From contig DIPE01000093.1 in NCBI GenBank assembly GCA_002427015.1, positions 1 to 33,489 on the forward strand: a DNA stretch of 33,489 nucleotides, written 5' to 3'. The notes under the pieces are model-generated. The model ran no database searches, was not told the DNA's origin, and saw nothing but the letters and a program-made list of their open reading frames with translations. The position numbers and the translations under genes were made by a program. Position 1 is the first letter of the stretch, and each line of letters starts with the position of its first letter. Below, one piece after another: positions 6,053 through 14,960 of this stretch. The stretch comes from Firmicutes bacterium UBA5496 (GTDB lineage Bacteria; Bacillota; Proteinivoracia; UBA4975).

Positions 6053-8491
6053 TTATTCTTCCTCATCTTCCGGGACTAAGCTGGCTACAGCCACCACCGC
6101 ATCGCCGGTATCCAATTTGATCAATTTTACTCCTCGGGCCGGCCTGAGCAAGATCGAGATTCCATCGACTTTTTGCCTGATGAGCACGCCTTTTGCGGTG
6201 ACAATCATCAAGTCATCATCGGGAGTGACTATTTTGCCTGCAACCAAACTGCCGCTCTTGTCAGTAAGGCCGATAGATTTTACTCCCTTGCCTCCCCGGG
6301 CCTGGGCTTTAAATTCAGTGGTTTCTACCCGCTTGCCAAATCCCTCTTCGGTAATCAGCAAAATGTGGCCTTCCTGGCCCAGGGCAACCATCTCTACCAG
6401 CTCATCCCCTTTGCCCAGCCTGATGCCTCTAACGCCACGGGCGATGCGGCCCATGGGACGTATGTCCTCTTCATTAAAGCGAATGGCAAGTCCGTCCCTG
6501 GTAAAGAGCATAATCTCCTGATCCCCGCTGGTCAGCCTGACGCCGACAAGCTCATCTTTCTCCATCAGCTTGGTGGCGATGAGGCCGGAGCGCAGATTGG
6601 TGTCAAACTGATCCAAGCTGGTCTTTTTCACAAACCCGGTCCTGGTGGCCATCACCAAATAAATATCCGGTGAAAATTCCTGGACTTGAATGACTGCGCT
6701 GATCTTTTCACCAGGCCGCAAGGGAATGATGTTTATCAGGGCTGTGCCCCGGGCATTTCTGCTGGCTTCAGGGATTTCATAGACCTTTTTGCGGTACATC
6801 TGGCCATAGTTTGTGAAAAAGAGGATGTTCTTATGGGTTGAAGTGATGAAGAGGTGGGTGACAAAATCATCCTCCCGCTTATTTAAAGCGGCTACACCCC
6901 GCCCACCCCGGTTTTGGCTGCGATAGGTGTTGACAGGAATTCGTTTGATATAGCCCTGATGGGTAATGGTAATCACTACATCTTCATCGGCAATTAAATC
7001 CTCGATTTCAAATTCCCCATCCTTATTGACCACTCTGGTCCGGCGCTGATCTCCGTGTTTCTTTTCGATGTCCAGGAGCTCTTCCTTAATAATGGCATCG
7101 ATTTTTTTCGGGTCAGCCAGGATCTCTTTAAAGATGCGAATTTTTTCGGTGAGTTCGTCGAATTCCTGCTGGATTTTCTCTCTTTCCAGACCTGTCAGGC
7201 GATGGAGGCGCATATCAAGAATGGCCTGGGCCTGTATCTTGCTTAGGGGCAAATTGGCCATCAGGTTGACTCTGGCCTCTTCGGCATCTTGAGACTTGCG
7301 AATGATTGAGATTACCAGGTCTAGATTATCCAGGGCGATTTTAAAGCCCGCAAGGATATGGAGCCTTTCTTCCGCTTTATTTAAATCATACTGTGTCCTG
7401 CGGGTGATAATTTCTTGCTGATGAACCAGATAATAATAGAGCATTTCCCGCAAGGTGAGAACTGCAGGGTGATTGTTGACCAGGGCCAGCATATTGATGC
7501 CAAAGCTCTGCTGCAGCTGGGTGTACTTGTATAAATGATTGAGAACAATATGGGGGTTTGCGTCCCGCCGCAGCTCAATAACCACCCTCATCCCCTGGCG
7601 GTCTGTTTCATCCCGGAGGTCTGTAATACCTTCCAGTTTCTTGTCCCGGACCAAGTCAGCTATTTTTTCGATGAGTCTGGCCTTATTTACCTGGTAGGGC
7701 AACTCGGTGATGATCAGGATTTGCTTGCCGTTGGCCAGGGTTTCAATCCGCACTTCTCCCCGCAAGGTAATGGAGCCCTTGCCTGTGGTATATGCTTTTT
7801 TAATTCCTTCCCTGCCCAAGATTATGCCTGCGGTGGGAAAATCGGGCCCTTTGACATATTTCATCAGCTGTTCACTAGTGATGTCGGGGTTATCAATCAT
7901 AGCGTTAATCGCTGCCACCACTTCACCCAGGTTGTGAGGGGGAATATTTGTTGCCATGCCCACTGCTATGCCGGCAGTGCCATTGACCATAAGATTGGGA
8001 AAGCGGCTGGGCAGCACTTTGGGCTCTTGGAGAGTCTCATCAAAGTTGGGCATAAAATCCACGGTTTCCTTGTCAATATCCGCCAGCATCACCGTGGCCA
8101 GCTTAGTCATGCGCACCTCTGTATACCTCATGGCGGCAGCGGAATCCCCGTCCACAGAACCAAAGTTTCCGTGTCCGTCTACCAGGGGATACCTGATGGA
8201 GAAATCCTGGGCCATTCTCACCATAGTGTCATATAAAGCCACGTCACCGTGGGGATGGTACTTACCAAGGACTTCACCGACAATTCTCGCGGATTTTTTG
8301 TATCCCTTTGTGGGGCTGAGCCCCAGCTCGTTCATTGCATAAAGTATCCGCCGGTGCACCGGCTTTAATCCGTCCCTGACATCCGGCAGGGCCCGGGCTG
8401 TAATAACACTCATGGCGTAGTCCATAAAGGACTGTTTCATTTCGGTGCTTACTTCTCTGGGCAGAATTTTACCGTGAGTAAACTCTTTCAT
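6053..8491 (-). CDS. gyrA: DNA gyrase subunit A
   Basis: GyrA is the breakage-reunion subunit that introduces negative supercoils with GyrB. The 812-residue protein has the winged-helix domain with the cleavage tyrosine Y123 in AAMRYTE and the six-blade C-terminal wrapping domain. The GyrA box reads QNRGGRG, which supports gyrase rather than topoisomerase IV. The C terminus is acidic (PEDEEE). The quinolone region reads HPHGD-V84-ALY-D88, with Val where E. coli has Ser83. It lies 11 bp downstream of gyrB, so the two are co-transcribed and end at the hairpin at 6021-6046. Confidence 0.97.
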   Translation of the reverse strand: MKEFTHGKILPREVSTEMKQSFMDYAMSVITARALPDVRDGLKPVHRRILYAMNELGLSPTKGYKKSARIVGEVLGKYHPHGDVALYDTMVRMAQDFSIRYPLVDGHGNFGSVDGDSAAAMRYTEVRMTKLATVMLADIDKETVDFMPNFDETLQEPKVLPSRFPNLMVNGTAGIAVGMATNIPPHNLGEVVAAINAMIDNPDITSEQLMKYVKGPDFPTAGIILGREGIKKAYTTGKGSITLRGEVRIETLANGKQILIITELPYQVNKARLIEKIADLVRDKKLEGITDLRDETDRQGMRVVIELRRDANPHIVLNHLYKYTQLQQSFGINMLALVNNHPAVLTLREMLYYYLVHQQEIITRRTQYDLNKAEERLHILAGFKIALDNLDLVISIIRKSQDAEEARVNLMANLPLSKIQAQAILDMRLHRLTGLEREKIQQEFDELTEKIRIFKEILADPKKIDAIIKEELLDIEKKHGDQRRTRVVNKDGEFEIEDLIADEDVVITITHQGYIKRIPVNTYRSQNRGGRGVAALNKREDDFVTHLFITSTHKNILFFTNYGQMYRKKVYEIPEASRNARGTALINIIPLRPGEKISAVIQVQEFSPDIYLVMATRTGFVKKTSLDQFDTNLRSGLIATKLMEKDELVGVRLTSGDQEIMLFTRDGLAIRFNEEDIRPMGRIARGVRGIRLGKGDELVEMVALGQEGHILLITEEGFGKRVETTEFKAQARGGKGVKSIGLTDKSGSLVAGKIVTPDDDLMIVTAKGVLIRQKVDGISILLRPARGVKLIKLDTGDAVVAVASLVPEDEEE

Positions 8492-8502
8492 GCGGCTCTC
8501 TC

Positions 8503-10401
8503 CTAGACGTCAAGATTTTTGACAATGCTTGCGTGTTTTTCGATAAACTCGCGCCTTGGTTCCACCTTGTCCCCCATGAGGACATTAAACATGTCATCAG
8601 CCATGATGGCGTCTTCAAGGGATACACGCAGCAGTGTCCTAGTTTCAGCGTTCATAGTAGTATCACTCAGCTGATCGTAATTCATTTCCCCCAAGCCCTT
8701 ATAGCGCTGGATGACGATGCCATCCCGCCCGATTTCATCTAAGGCGTTCTCCAGTTCTTTGTCTGAGTAGAGGTATTTCTCCATTTTGCCTTTTTTGACC
8801 AGGAAGAGGGGCGGCTGAGCGATGTAAATATAGCCGGCCTCCAGCAAAGGCCGCATATAGCGATAGAAAAAGGTCAACAGCAAGGTGCGAATATGGGCGC
8901 CGTCCACGTCAGCGTCAGTCATGATGATGACTTTGTGGTATCTGGCCTTGGATAGGTCAAATTCTTCGCCGATGCCGGTCCCCAAGGCTGTGATAATCGT
9001 CCTGATTTCTTCATTGGCCAGTATCTTTTCCAAGCGGGCCTTTTCTACATTGATGATCTTGCCCCTTAAGGGGAGAATGGCTTGATTGCGCCGGTCCCGT
9101 CCCTGTTTGGCGCTGCCGCCTGCGGATTCACCTTCGACGATGAACAGTTCGGCCATGGCGGGATCCTTGACGCTGCAATCAGCCAGCTTGCCCGGCAGTG
9201 AAGAAATCTCCAAGGCGTTTTTCCGCCGGGTCAGTTCCCGAGCCCGTCTGGCTGCTTCTCTTGCCCGGGAAGCAGAAATAGACTTATCTAATATCCGGCG
9301 GGCAACAGAGGGGTTTTGCTCCAAAAAGAAATTGAGCTCATCGCTGGTGAAGGAATCCACAATGCCGCGCACATCTGTATTCCCAAGTTTGGTCTTGGTC
9401 TGACCTTCAAACTGAGGATCGTGGAGCTTGACGCTGATGATAGCGGTAAGTCCTTCACGAATATCTTCACCTGTAAGGTTGGAGTTTCCATTTTTGAGCA
9501 TGTTGTTTTTGCGGGCATAGTCATTAATGACTCTGGTCAGGGCAGATTTAAAGCCAATTTCATGGCTGCCCCCTTCTTGGGTGTTGATATTGTTGGCAAA
9601 AGAAAAGATATTCTCTTGATAGCCATTATGATACTGCATGGCAAATTCCACGGCCACGTCATCGCGGGTTCCCTCAAAATAGATGATCTTTTTGTGAATA
9701 ACATCTCGGTTCTTGTTGAGAAACTCAATATAGGAGCGCAGGCCCCCATCAAACTTGTACTTATTGCTTTCACCGCTGTTTTCATCAACGAAAACCAGTT
9801 CCAGGCCCTTATTTAAAAAAGCCAGTTCACGAATTCTCTGGTTGAGGATGTTATAGTCAAACTCTATTTCCTCAAATATTTCCGGATCCGGGGAAAAGGT
9901 CACCTTTGTTCCGGTCTTTTTGGTTTTTCCCGTGACCTTAAGCTCAGAGGCCTTGATGCCCCGTTCAAAGCGCTGGAAGTATACTTGTCCACCTGTATAC
10001 ACTTCCACCTCCAGCCACTGGGAAAGGGCATTGACTACAGACACCCCGACTCCATGCAAACCGCCGGAAATTTTATAGCCGGAGCCGCCGAATTTTCCCC
10101 CGGCGTGAAGCTTGGTCATTACCAGCTCTAGAGCGGGAACGCCAGTTTGAGGATGAATGCCCACGGGGATGCCGTGACCGTTATCAACTACCGAAACCAC
10201 ATTCTCTTTATGCAGTGTAATCACTATTTTATCGCAGCGGCCGGCAAGGGCCTCATCGATGCTATTATCCATAACTTCATAAACCAAGTGATGGAGTCCC
10301 TTGGGGCCGGTAGAGCCAATGTACATACCGGGACGCTTGCGCACCGGCTCCAGTCCTTCCAACACTTGAATTTGTTCTGCCCCATATGTGTCTTTTTTCA
10401 T
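8503..10401 (-). CDS. gyrB: DNA gyrase subunit B
   Basis: This is the ATPase and TOPRIM subunit of gyrase. The 632-residue protein lacks the large insert of enterobacterial GyrB, as is usual for Firmicutes. The GHKL ATP site shows DNSIDEAL, DNGHGIPV and GGLHGVG. The TOPRIM domain shows VEGESAGGSA and the DADVDGAHI metal site. The C-terminal tail GDKVEPRREFIEKHA is typical. E425 stands where most GyrB proteins have Asp (E. coli D426). The ATG at 10399-10401 has a GGAGGT RBS. Its place after remB matches the Bacillus order. Confidence 0.97.
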   Translation of the reverse strand: MKKDTYGAEQIQVLEGLEPVRKRPGMYIGSTGPKGLHHLVYEVMDNSIDEALAGRCDKIVITLHKENVVSVVDNGHGIPVGIHPQTGVPALELVMTKLHAGGKFGGSGYKISGGLHGVGVSVVNALSQWLEVEVYTGGQVYFQRFERGIKASELKVTGKTKKTGTKVTFSPDPEIFEEIEFDYNILNQRIRELAFLNKGLELVFVDENSGESNKYKFDGGLRSYIEFLNKNRDVIHKKIIYFEGTRDDVAVEFAMQYHNGYQENIFSFANNINTQEGGSHEIGFKSALTRVINDYARKNNMLKNGNSNLTGEDIREGLTAIISVKLHDPQFEGQTKTKLGNTDVRGIVDSFTSDELNFFLEQNPSVARRILDKSISASRAREAARRARELTRRKNALEISSLPGKLADCSVKDPAMAELFIVEGESAGGSAKQGRDRRNQAILPLRGKIINVEKARLEKILANEEIRTIITALGTGIGEEFDLSKARYHKVIIMTDADVDGAHIRTLLLTFFYRYMRPLLEAGYIYIAQPPLFLVKKGKMEKYLYSDKELENALDEIGRDGIVIQRYKGLGEMNYDQLSDTTMNAETRTLLRVSLEDAIMADDMFNVLMGDKVEPRREFIEKHASIVKNLDV

Positions 10402-10428
10402 AGCTGCACCTCCGACAGTCGCATTAAT

Positions 10429-10698
10429 TTAGTCTGCCCTTGATAATACCCTGTTCCCCAAGGCAATGTAATTTTCCCATCGCCGCACCAGGGTTGCCCG
10501 GGACACAGGAGTAAGGAATATCTTGCCGTCTGTTATCACAATTGATTTTGTCTTGCCCTCAAGGATTACCACCTGACTGTTCCATTCGGAAAATGTCAGG
10601 AACTCCTTAAAGGAATCAAATTCCGATAGCCGGTAATCAAAGATGCCGATAATATCTCCTCCATACACCGAAACCTCTGCGCCCAAGTGCAAAAACAT
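10429..10698 (-). CDS. remB: RemB-type extracellular matrix regulator (DUF370)
   Basis: An 89-residue DUF370 protein beginning MFLHLGAEVSVYGGDIIGIFD, the N terminus of the RemB/YaaB family, which lies between recF and gyrB in Bacillus. The relative RemA is a DNA-binding regulator of matrix genes; the role of RemB here is inferred from family and position. I chose ATG 10696-10698 over the upstream in-frame Met because AAAGGA precedes it and the family starts there. It sits 4 bp after the recF stop, inside the dnaA-gyrA string. Confidence 0.9.
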   Translation of the reverse strand: MFLHLGAEVSVYGGDIIGIFDYRLSEFDSFKEFLTFSEWNSQVVILEGKTKSIVITDGKIFLTPVSRATLVRRWENYIALGNRVLSRAD

Positions 10699-10702
10699 GT
10701 AA

Positions 10703-11782
10703 TCAAATCCTTTCACTGATCCTGCCTGCATCAATCCAATATGGAGTGACCATTGCCTTTGGCGGTAAAGGCTCGGCGCTGGAGATAAATGTCTGCACCC
10801 TGTCTGTCAAATATTCCAGGAGCAGATTCTTTCTGTCATCATCTAACTCAGAAAACACATCGTCCAAGAGGAGCAAGGGATATTCGTTGGTCTCTGCTTT
10901 AATGAGTTCAATCTCTGCAAGTTTAACAGACAGGACAGCTGTTCTCTGTTGTCCCTGGGAACCAAAGGCCCTTAAGTCAGAACCATTGATGATGAAAGAA
11001 AAATCATCTTTATGAGGCCCTACCAGAGTTGATTTATACCGCTGTTCCTGCAGCCTTGATTCTGCATATCTATCCAAGATCTCCTGACGGGAAAGACCGG
11101 GGCCAATAGACCAATTATACTTTAAATTCAGCTCCTCCATATTGCCGCTAAGTTTTCTGTGTTTCAGCCGGGCTAGAATGCTGAGTTTTTGCAGGTAGTC
11201 ATTTCTATGTTCGGCAATCGGCCCAGCAAACTCGGCAAGTTTTTCTGTAAGGACCTGTAAGAGTATTTTGTCCTGAACCCTGGATTTAAGGAGGGCATTG
11301 CGCTCCCGCAAATACTTTTTATAATTGCCCACGGCATAACGATAGGCTTTGCTGATCTGGCCGATTTCCAGATCAAGAAAACGCCGCCTTGCAGACGGTC
11401 CCCCTTTCACCAAGTAGAGGTCCTCAGGCATAAAAAAGACTGTATTTAACAGCCCGGAAACCTCTGCCAGGCGCTGCAGGGGAATGCCGTCAATCTTGTT
11501 CGCCCGCCTGCCATCACGAGCGCCTCCCATTTCAATGGTGTTTTTTATCTCTCCTCTGCAGAGTTCGCCTTTGAGATAAAAGTATTTGCCGCTCCAATTA
11601 ATTAATTCTTCAATTTTTGCAGTGCGGGGGGACTGGCCGCAGGATAAGAAGTATATCGCTTCCAGTAAATTCGTCTTTCCTTGACCATTATTTCCTAAAA
11701 ACAGGTTAATACCCGGGGAGAAACACACTTTTGTTTCTTTATAGTTTCGCCAGCCCTTGATGGAAATTGTTTTTAGATACAT
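10703..11782 (-). CDS. recF: DNA replication and repair protein RecF
   Basis: RecF is an SMC-like ATPase that helps load RecA at gaps through RecO and RecR. The 359-residue protein has Walker A GNNGQGKTN near residues 30-38, the signature FGSQGQQRT, and Walker B LLLLDDVFSELDDDR, followed by a D-loop. ATG at 11780-11782 has AGGTGAG upstream. It sits 4 bp from yaaA and 4 bp from remB, so it is tightly packed in the dnaN-yaaA-recF-remB-gyrB order. Confidence 0.96.
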   Translation of the reverse strand: MYLKTISIKGWRNYKETKVCFSPGINLFLGNNGQGKTNLLEAIYFLSCGQSPRTAKIEELINWSGKYFYLKGELCRGEIKNTIEMGGARDGRRANKIDGIPLQRLAEVSGLLNTVFFMPEDLYLVKGGPSARRRFLDLEIGQISKAYRYAVGNYKKYLRERNALLKSRVQDKILLQVLTEKLAEFAGPIAEHRNDYLQKLSILARLKHRKLSGNMEELNLKYNWSIGPGLSRQEILDRYAESRLQEQRYKSTLVGPHKDDFSFIINGSDLRAFGSQGQQRTAVLSVKLAEIELIKAETNEYPLLLLDDVFSELDDDRKNLLLEYLTDRVQTFISSAEPLPPKAMVTPYWIDAGRISERI

Positions 11783-11786
11783 AGTC

Positions 11787-11993
11787 TCACCTGGTTATCT
11801 TAAAGACAGCCTCGTTGACTTGTATGACATCCCCTGCATGTATTTTTTTCCCCCTCTGTGCAGTGGCTTCACCATTTACTGCGATTAAATTAGCGGCAAG
11901 AAAATCCTTTGCCTGGCCACCGGTATCTATCAGGCCTGCGAATTTAAGAAACTGACCCAGGGTTATATACTCAGTGTGAATTTTTATCTGCAT
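11787..11993 (-). CDS. yaaA: S4-domain RNA-binding protein YaaA
   Basis: A 68-residue protein made of one S4 fold: ITLGQFLKFAGLIDTGGQAK, then VNGE and RGKKIHAGDVIQ. It belongs to the small S4 family found between dnaN and recF in Firmicutes, related to YaaA and RlbA. Members are thought to bind RNA or ribosomes; no catalytic domain is present. It lies 8 bp after dnaN and 4 bp before recF. Confidence 0.92.
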   Translation of the reverse strand: MQIKIHTEYITLGQFLKFAGLIDTGGQAKDFLAANLIAVNGEATAQRGKKIHAGDVIQVNEAVFKITR

Positions 11994-12001
11994 GCTCTCT
12001 C

Positions 12002-13114
12002 CTAACTTACCCGTACCGGCAATACAAGATGAAGGTGGTTATGCTCGCCCACAGGGCGAATCATACAGGGACTGAATTCGCCGGTCAAGTCAATGTTAAC
12101 TTCTTTGTCCTTAATATTTTTAAAACAGTCTAAAAGCAGGCGCACATTGAACCTGATTTCCACTGCCTCTCCTTCTACGCCGGCGTTGACAAAATCATCG
12201 ATGGTGCCGATATCCTGACTAAAAGCTAAGAGTTTTATCCCATTATCCCGGATATCAAGTTTAACAAGGTAATTGCCCCCATCCCGGACCAAAATCTCTG
12301 CTCTCTCTAAAGCTGCGGTAAAGGCATCGGCGTTGACTACTGCTGCGGTTTTAAAATTAGTGGGAATTATTTGTTGGTAAGGAGGGTATTTGCCTTCCAC
12401 CAGGCGGGAGGAGAGAACCAAGCCATTCATGTCAAAGGCTATGCTGGAATTATCCACATAAACAGCTACTTCCCGATCCAGATCAGGCTCAAGAATCTTA
12501 ATCAGCTCTTGAACTGCCCGGCCGGGGATTATCGCCTTAAGCTCTTGGGTTTCTTCGGTAACTGCCTGCCTAAAAGCAAGACGGTGCCCATCGGTAGCGA
12601 TAAACTTTAACTTGCCCCCCTCAATTTCCATAAGCAAGCCGGTTAAAACCGGCCTGGTATCTTCCCTGGCCATGGCAACTTCCGTCTGAGTGAGCATTTC
12701 CCGCAATAGTCCTTCTTTGACTGCGATGTTAACAGCGCCCTCTTTTACAGTGGGCAAGTTGGGAAATTCTTCGGAAGCAAAACCCGATAACTCAAATTTA
12801 ATTTGGTTACAATTTATACGTACCCTCAGGGGGTTTTCCGGATCGGTTGTAATCTCAATCAAACCGTCAGGCAGCTTTCTGACAAACTCTGTAAGCAGTT
12901 TTGCCGGCAGGACAATTGCTCCATGTTCCACTACCTTTGTTTCCACCTGACAGGTTATGCCGAATTCTAAATCTGTAGCACTTAAGATTAAGCCATGTTC
13001 TCCTGTTTCAAACAAAATTCCCTTGAGGTTTGGCAGCGGGGATTTAAGTGCAACTGCTCTTTGGGCCAAACCCAAGGCTGCAGCCAGTACGCTTTTTTCG
13101 CAAACTATATTCAT
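12002..13114 (-). CDS. dnaN: DNA polymerase III beta sliding clamp
   Basis: The beta clamp encircles DNA and tethers polymerase III. The 370-residue protein has the three clamp domains and ends in the conserved hydrophobic tail HLHLVLPVRVS. Two ATGs stand side by side at 13117 and 13114. I use the second because the GGAGGG site is then about 7 nt away instead of 4, and because MNIVCEKSVL aligns with the family start. The 184 bp between dnaA and dnaN hold DnaA boxes and an A/T-rich stretch, so the gene begins right beside a candidate unwinding site. Confidence 0.96.
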   Translation of the reverse strand: MNIVCEKSVLAAALGLAQRAVALKSPLPNLKGILFETGEHGLILSATDLEFGITCQVETKVVEHGAIVLPAKLLTEFVRKLPDGLIEITTDPENPLRVRINCNQIKFELSGFASEEFPNLPTVKEGAVNIAVKEGLLREMLTQTEVAMAREDTRPVLTGLLMEIEGGKLKFIATDGHRLAFRQAVTEETQELKAIIPGRAVQELIKILEPDLDREVAVYVDNSSIAFDMNGLVLSSRLVEGKYPPYQQIIPTNFKTAAVVNADAFTAALERAEILVRDGGNYLVKLDIRDNGIKLLAFSQDIGTIDDFVNAGVEGEAVEIRFNVRLLLDCFKNIKDKEVNIDLTGEFSPCMIRPVGEHNHLHLVLPVRVS

Positions 13115-13132
13115 CATTTTCCCTCCACGCGG

Positions 13133-13300
13133 AATATTTTTTTTGTCTATATAATATATTTATATTTGTACTCGTAGTCTTATTAATGGCCTGTGAATTT
13201 GTGGATATATGGGCTTTTGAATTCTTCCCCAGGCCTTTTCACTTGGGAACAAACTGTGGAAAAAACCAATAATCTCTCCACATTATCCACATATCCACAA
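13133..13300. other. oriC, dnaA-dnaN part: DnaA boxes and candidate unwinding element
   Basis: One perfect DnaA box TTATCCACA lies at 13283-13291, followed by ATATCCACA (13291-13299) at 8-bp spacing. CTCTCCACA precedes it at 13274-13282. On the other strand are TGTGGAAAA (13255-13263) and TGTGGATAT (13200-13208), the latter overlapping TGTGAATTT (13192-13200), again at 8-bp spacing. Next come GGCC (13188-13191) and a long A/T-rich tract (about 13137-13187) running to the dnaN RBS. This is the box / GC / A+T order described for the B. subtilis unwinding site. The unwinding role is inferred. Confidence 0.75.
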
Positions 13301-13301
13301 A

Positions 13302-14615
13302 TTAGCTGCGCAAAAGTTTTTTTATTGCTTCAACTTGATGGGCAATATTTGGGTTGGTTTCGATGCTGGAGCGGACCTTATCCTGGGCATGCATAACTGT
13401 GGTATGATCCCGGCCGCCAAATTCTTCGCCTATCTTAGGCAAAGACAGATCCGTCAGCTCCCGGCAGAGATACATGGCTATTTGTCTTGGGTGCGCCACA
13501 GCGTTTGTTCTCTTTTTAGTTTTCATATCCTCAATGCGCAAATTAAAATACTCCGCAACTATCTTTTGGATTTTTTCCACATTCACAGGTTCATCTTCGG
13601 CGCTGGGCAACAGGTCTTTAAGGGTTTTTTCAATGAGAGATTCGTCAATCTCCTGGCCAGTCATGGAAGAGTAGGCTTTGATTCTGGTCAAGGCTCCTTC
13701 CAGCTCGCGAATATTAGTAGTAATTTTATTTGCCACCAGCAGAATATTGTCATCGCTGATATTGATATTTTCTATTGCCGCTTTCTTGCGCAGAATAGCC
13801 GCGCGAGTCTCTAAATCCGGTGGCTGGATATCGGTAATCAAGCCCCACTCAAAGCGGGAGCGAAGCCTGTCTTCCAGTGTGGGGATTTCTCGAGGCTGCC
13901 GGTCACTAGAGATGATAATTTGTTTATTATTTTCATGGAGGGCGTTAAAAGTGTGGAAGAATTCTTCCTGGGTGGATTCTTTGCCTGCAAGAAATTGAAT
14001 GTCATCGATGAGGAGCACGTCAATATTGCGGTATTTATTGCGAAATTCACCAGTGCGGTTATCCCGGATAGAGTTGATAAATTCATTGGTAAACTTTTCT
14101 GTAGAGAGATACACTACTTTAAAGCTGGGATAATGCCTGTGGACGAAATGTCCGATGGCATGCATAAGGTGGGTTTTGCCCAGGCCGACACCCCCATAGA
14201 TAAAGAGGGGGTTATAGGCTTTGGCCGGTGCTTCCGCCACAGCCAGGGCGGCGGCATGAGCAAATCTGTTGCTGTTGCCGATGACGAAGGATTCAAAAGT
14301 ATATTTGGGATTGAGTTGGGCAGAGCTAATTTCATCTCCCCTGGCAAAAGGTTCAGCCATTTTTGTGGCTGAGCCCACGATGAATGTGACATGAATTCTA
14401 GAGCCGGTGACTTCCTGTAGTACATCGCAGATTAACTGGGAGTATCTGTTTTCCAGCCATTCTTTCACGAAATCAGTAGGCACGCCGATTACCAGATTAT
14501 CGCCGATTCTACTGAGAGCCTCAGTTTCTTTGAGCCAGGTTTCAAAACTCGGACCGCTGATTCTCTGTTCAATTAGTTCCAGGGTTTTATTCCAGATATC
14601 TTTGAGCTCATTCAC
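13302..14615 (-). CDS. dnaA: Chromosomal replication initiator DnaA
   Basis: DnaA binds 9-bp boxes and melts the origin as an ATP filament. The 437-residue protein has an N-terminal helicase-loading domain (1-80), a short linker of about 22 residues, an AAA+ domain with Walker A GGVGLGKTH (141-149) and Walker B LLIDDIQFL (201-209), and a C-terminal helix-turn-helix with GGRDHTTVMHA that reads the box. The start is GTG at 14613-14615 behind AGGAGG at 8-nt spacing. Box clusters flank the gene on both sides, which suggests autoregulation. Confidence 0.98.
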   Translation of the reverse strand: MNELKDIWNKTLELIEQRISGPSFETWLKETEALSRIGDNLVIGVPTDFVKEWLENRYSQLICDVLQEVTGSRIHVTFIVGSATKMAEPFARGDEISSAQLNPKYTFESFVIGNSNRFAHAAALAVAEAPAKAYNPLFIYGGVGLGKTHLMHAIGHFVHRHYPSFKVVYLSTEKFTNEFINSIRDNRTGEFRNKYRNIDVLLIDDIQFLAGKESTQEEFFHTFNALHENNKQIIISSDRQPREIPTLEDRLRSRFEWGLITDIQPPDLETRAAILRKKAAIENINISDDNILLVANKITTNIRELEGALTRIKAYSSMTGQEIDESLIEKTLKDLLPSAEDEPVNVEKIQKIVAEYFNLRIEDMKTKKRTNAVAHPRQIAMYLCRELTDLSLPKIGEEFGGRDHTTVMHAQDKVRSSIETNPNIAHQVEAIKKLLRS

Positions 14616-14899
14616 AGATAAGACCTCCTATGCAGGCAAATAAATAAAAATGTGGATAACAGGGGCGTTACTTATCCACAGTTCTTGATAAAGAGTATGT
14701 ATTTTCCGGAAACTTTCCCCGGGGATATTGTGTATGAAGGCCAAGGGGATGGGCAAGTTATCCACATATTTATTAACAAGTTGTTAGTAACTGTACCCTT
14801 AATGTTGCTTTCAGGCCTGTTAATATCTAGTTTATCAAAATTATCCCCAGCCTGCAAGATAATTAATCCACATATCCCCAAATACATATTTCGTTTTTC
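14616..14899. other. oriC, dnaA-rpmH part: DnaA box cluster
   Basis: This is the only stretch over 300 bp without a gene (14616-14960). It contains three perfect DnaA boxes: 14651-14659 (minus strand), 14672-14680 and 14758-14766 (plus strand). Two near matches are TTATCCCCA (14841-14849) and TAATCCACA (14864-14872). The region is A/T-rich. Gene orientation diverges here (dnaA left, rpmH right). With the boxes downstream of dnaA this makes a bipartite Firmicutes-type origin. Confidence 0.9.
14829..14857 (-). promoter_or_regulatory. Candidate dnaA promoter with a DnaA-box-like spacer
   Basis: On the minus strand TTGCAG (14852-14857) and TAAACT (14829-14834) are 17 bp apart. The near-consensus box TTATCCCCA (14841-14849) lies in the spacer, where bound DnaA would block polymerase. 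The leader to the dnaA GTG would be about 200 nt. The match is moderate, so this is a candidate only. Confidence 0.4.
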
Positions 14900-14928
14900 T
14901 TGACGGTACAATGGTTTTAGGGTATAAT
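14900..14928 (+). promoter_or_regulatory. Sigma-A-type promoter of the rpmH operon
   Basis: TTGACG (14900-14905) and TATAAT (14923-14928) are separated by 17 bp, followed by the rpmH RBS and ATG at 14961. It would drive rpmH-rnpA-yidD-yidC-jag. Confidence 0.88.
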
Positions 14929-14960
14929 TTCCGTCAGTGCAAATTAAGGGGGTGGACTCT

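Noticed and set aside
7535..8236. A 233-codon open frame antisense to gyrA
   Set aside because: It is a shadow of gyrA codon usage; the His/Gly-rich product has no domain, and gyrA itself is intact and conserved.
9262..9276. Other CCCGGG sites as Noc-binding sites (near 9267, 14716, 19176 and 24642)
   Set aside because: They lack the flanking TTT/AAA triplets of the consensus; only 23694-23707 has both.
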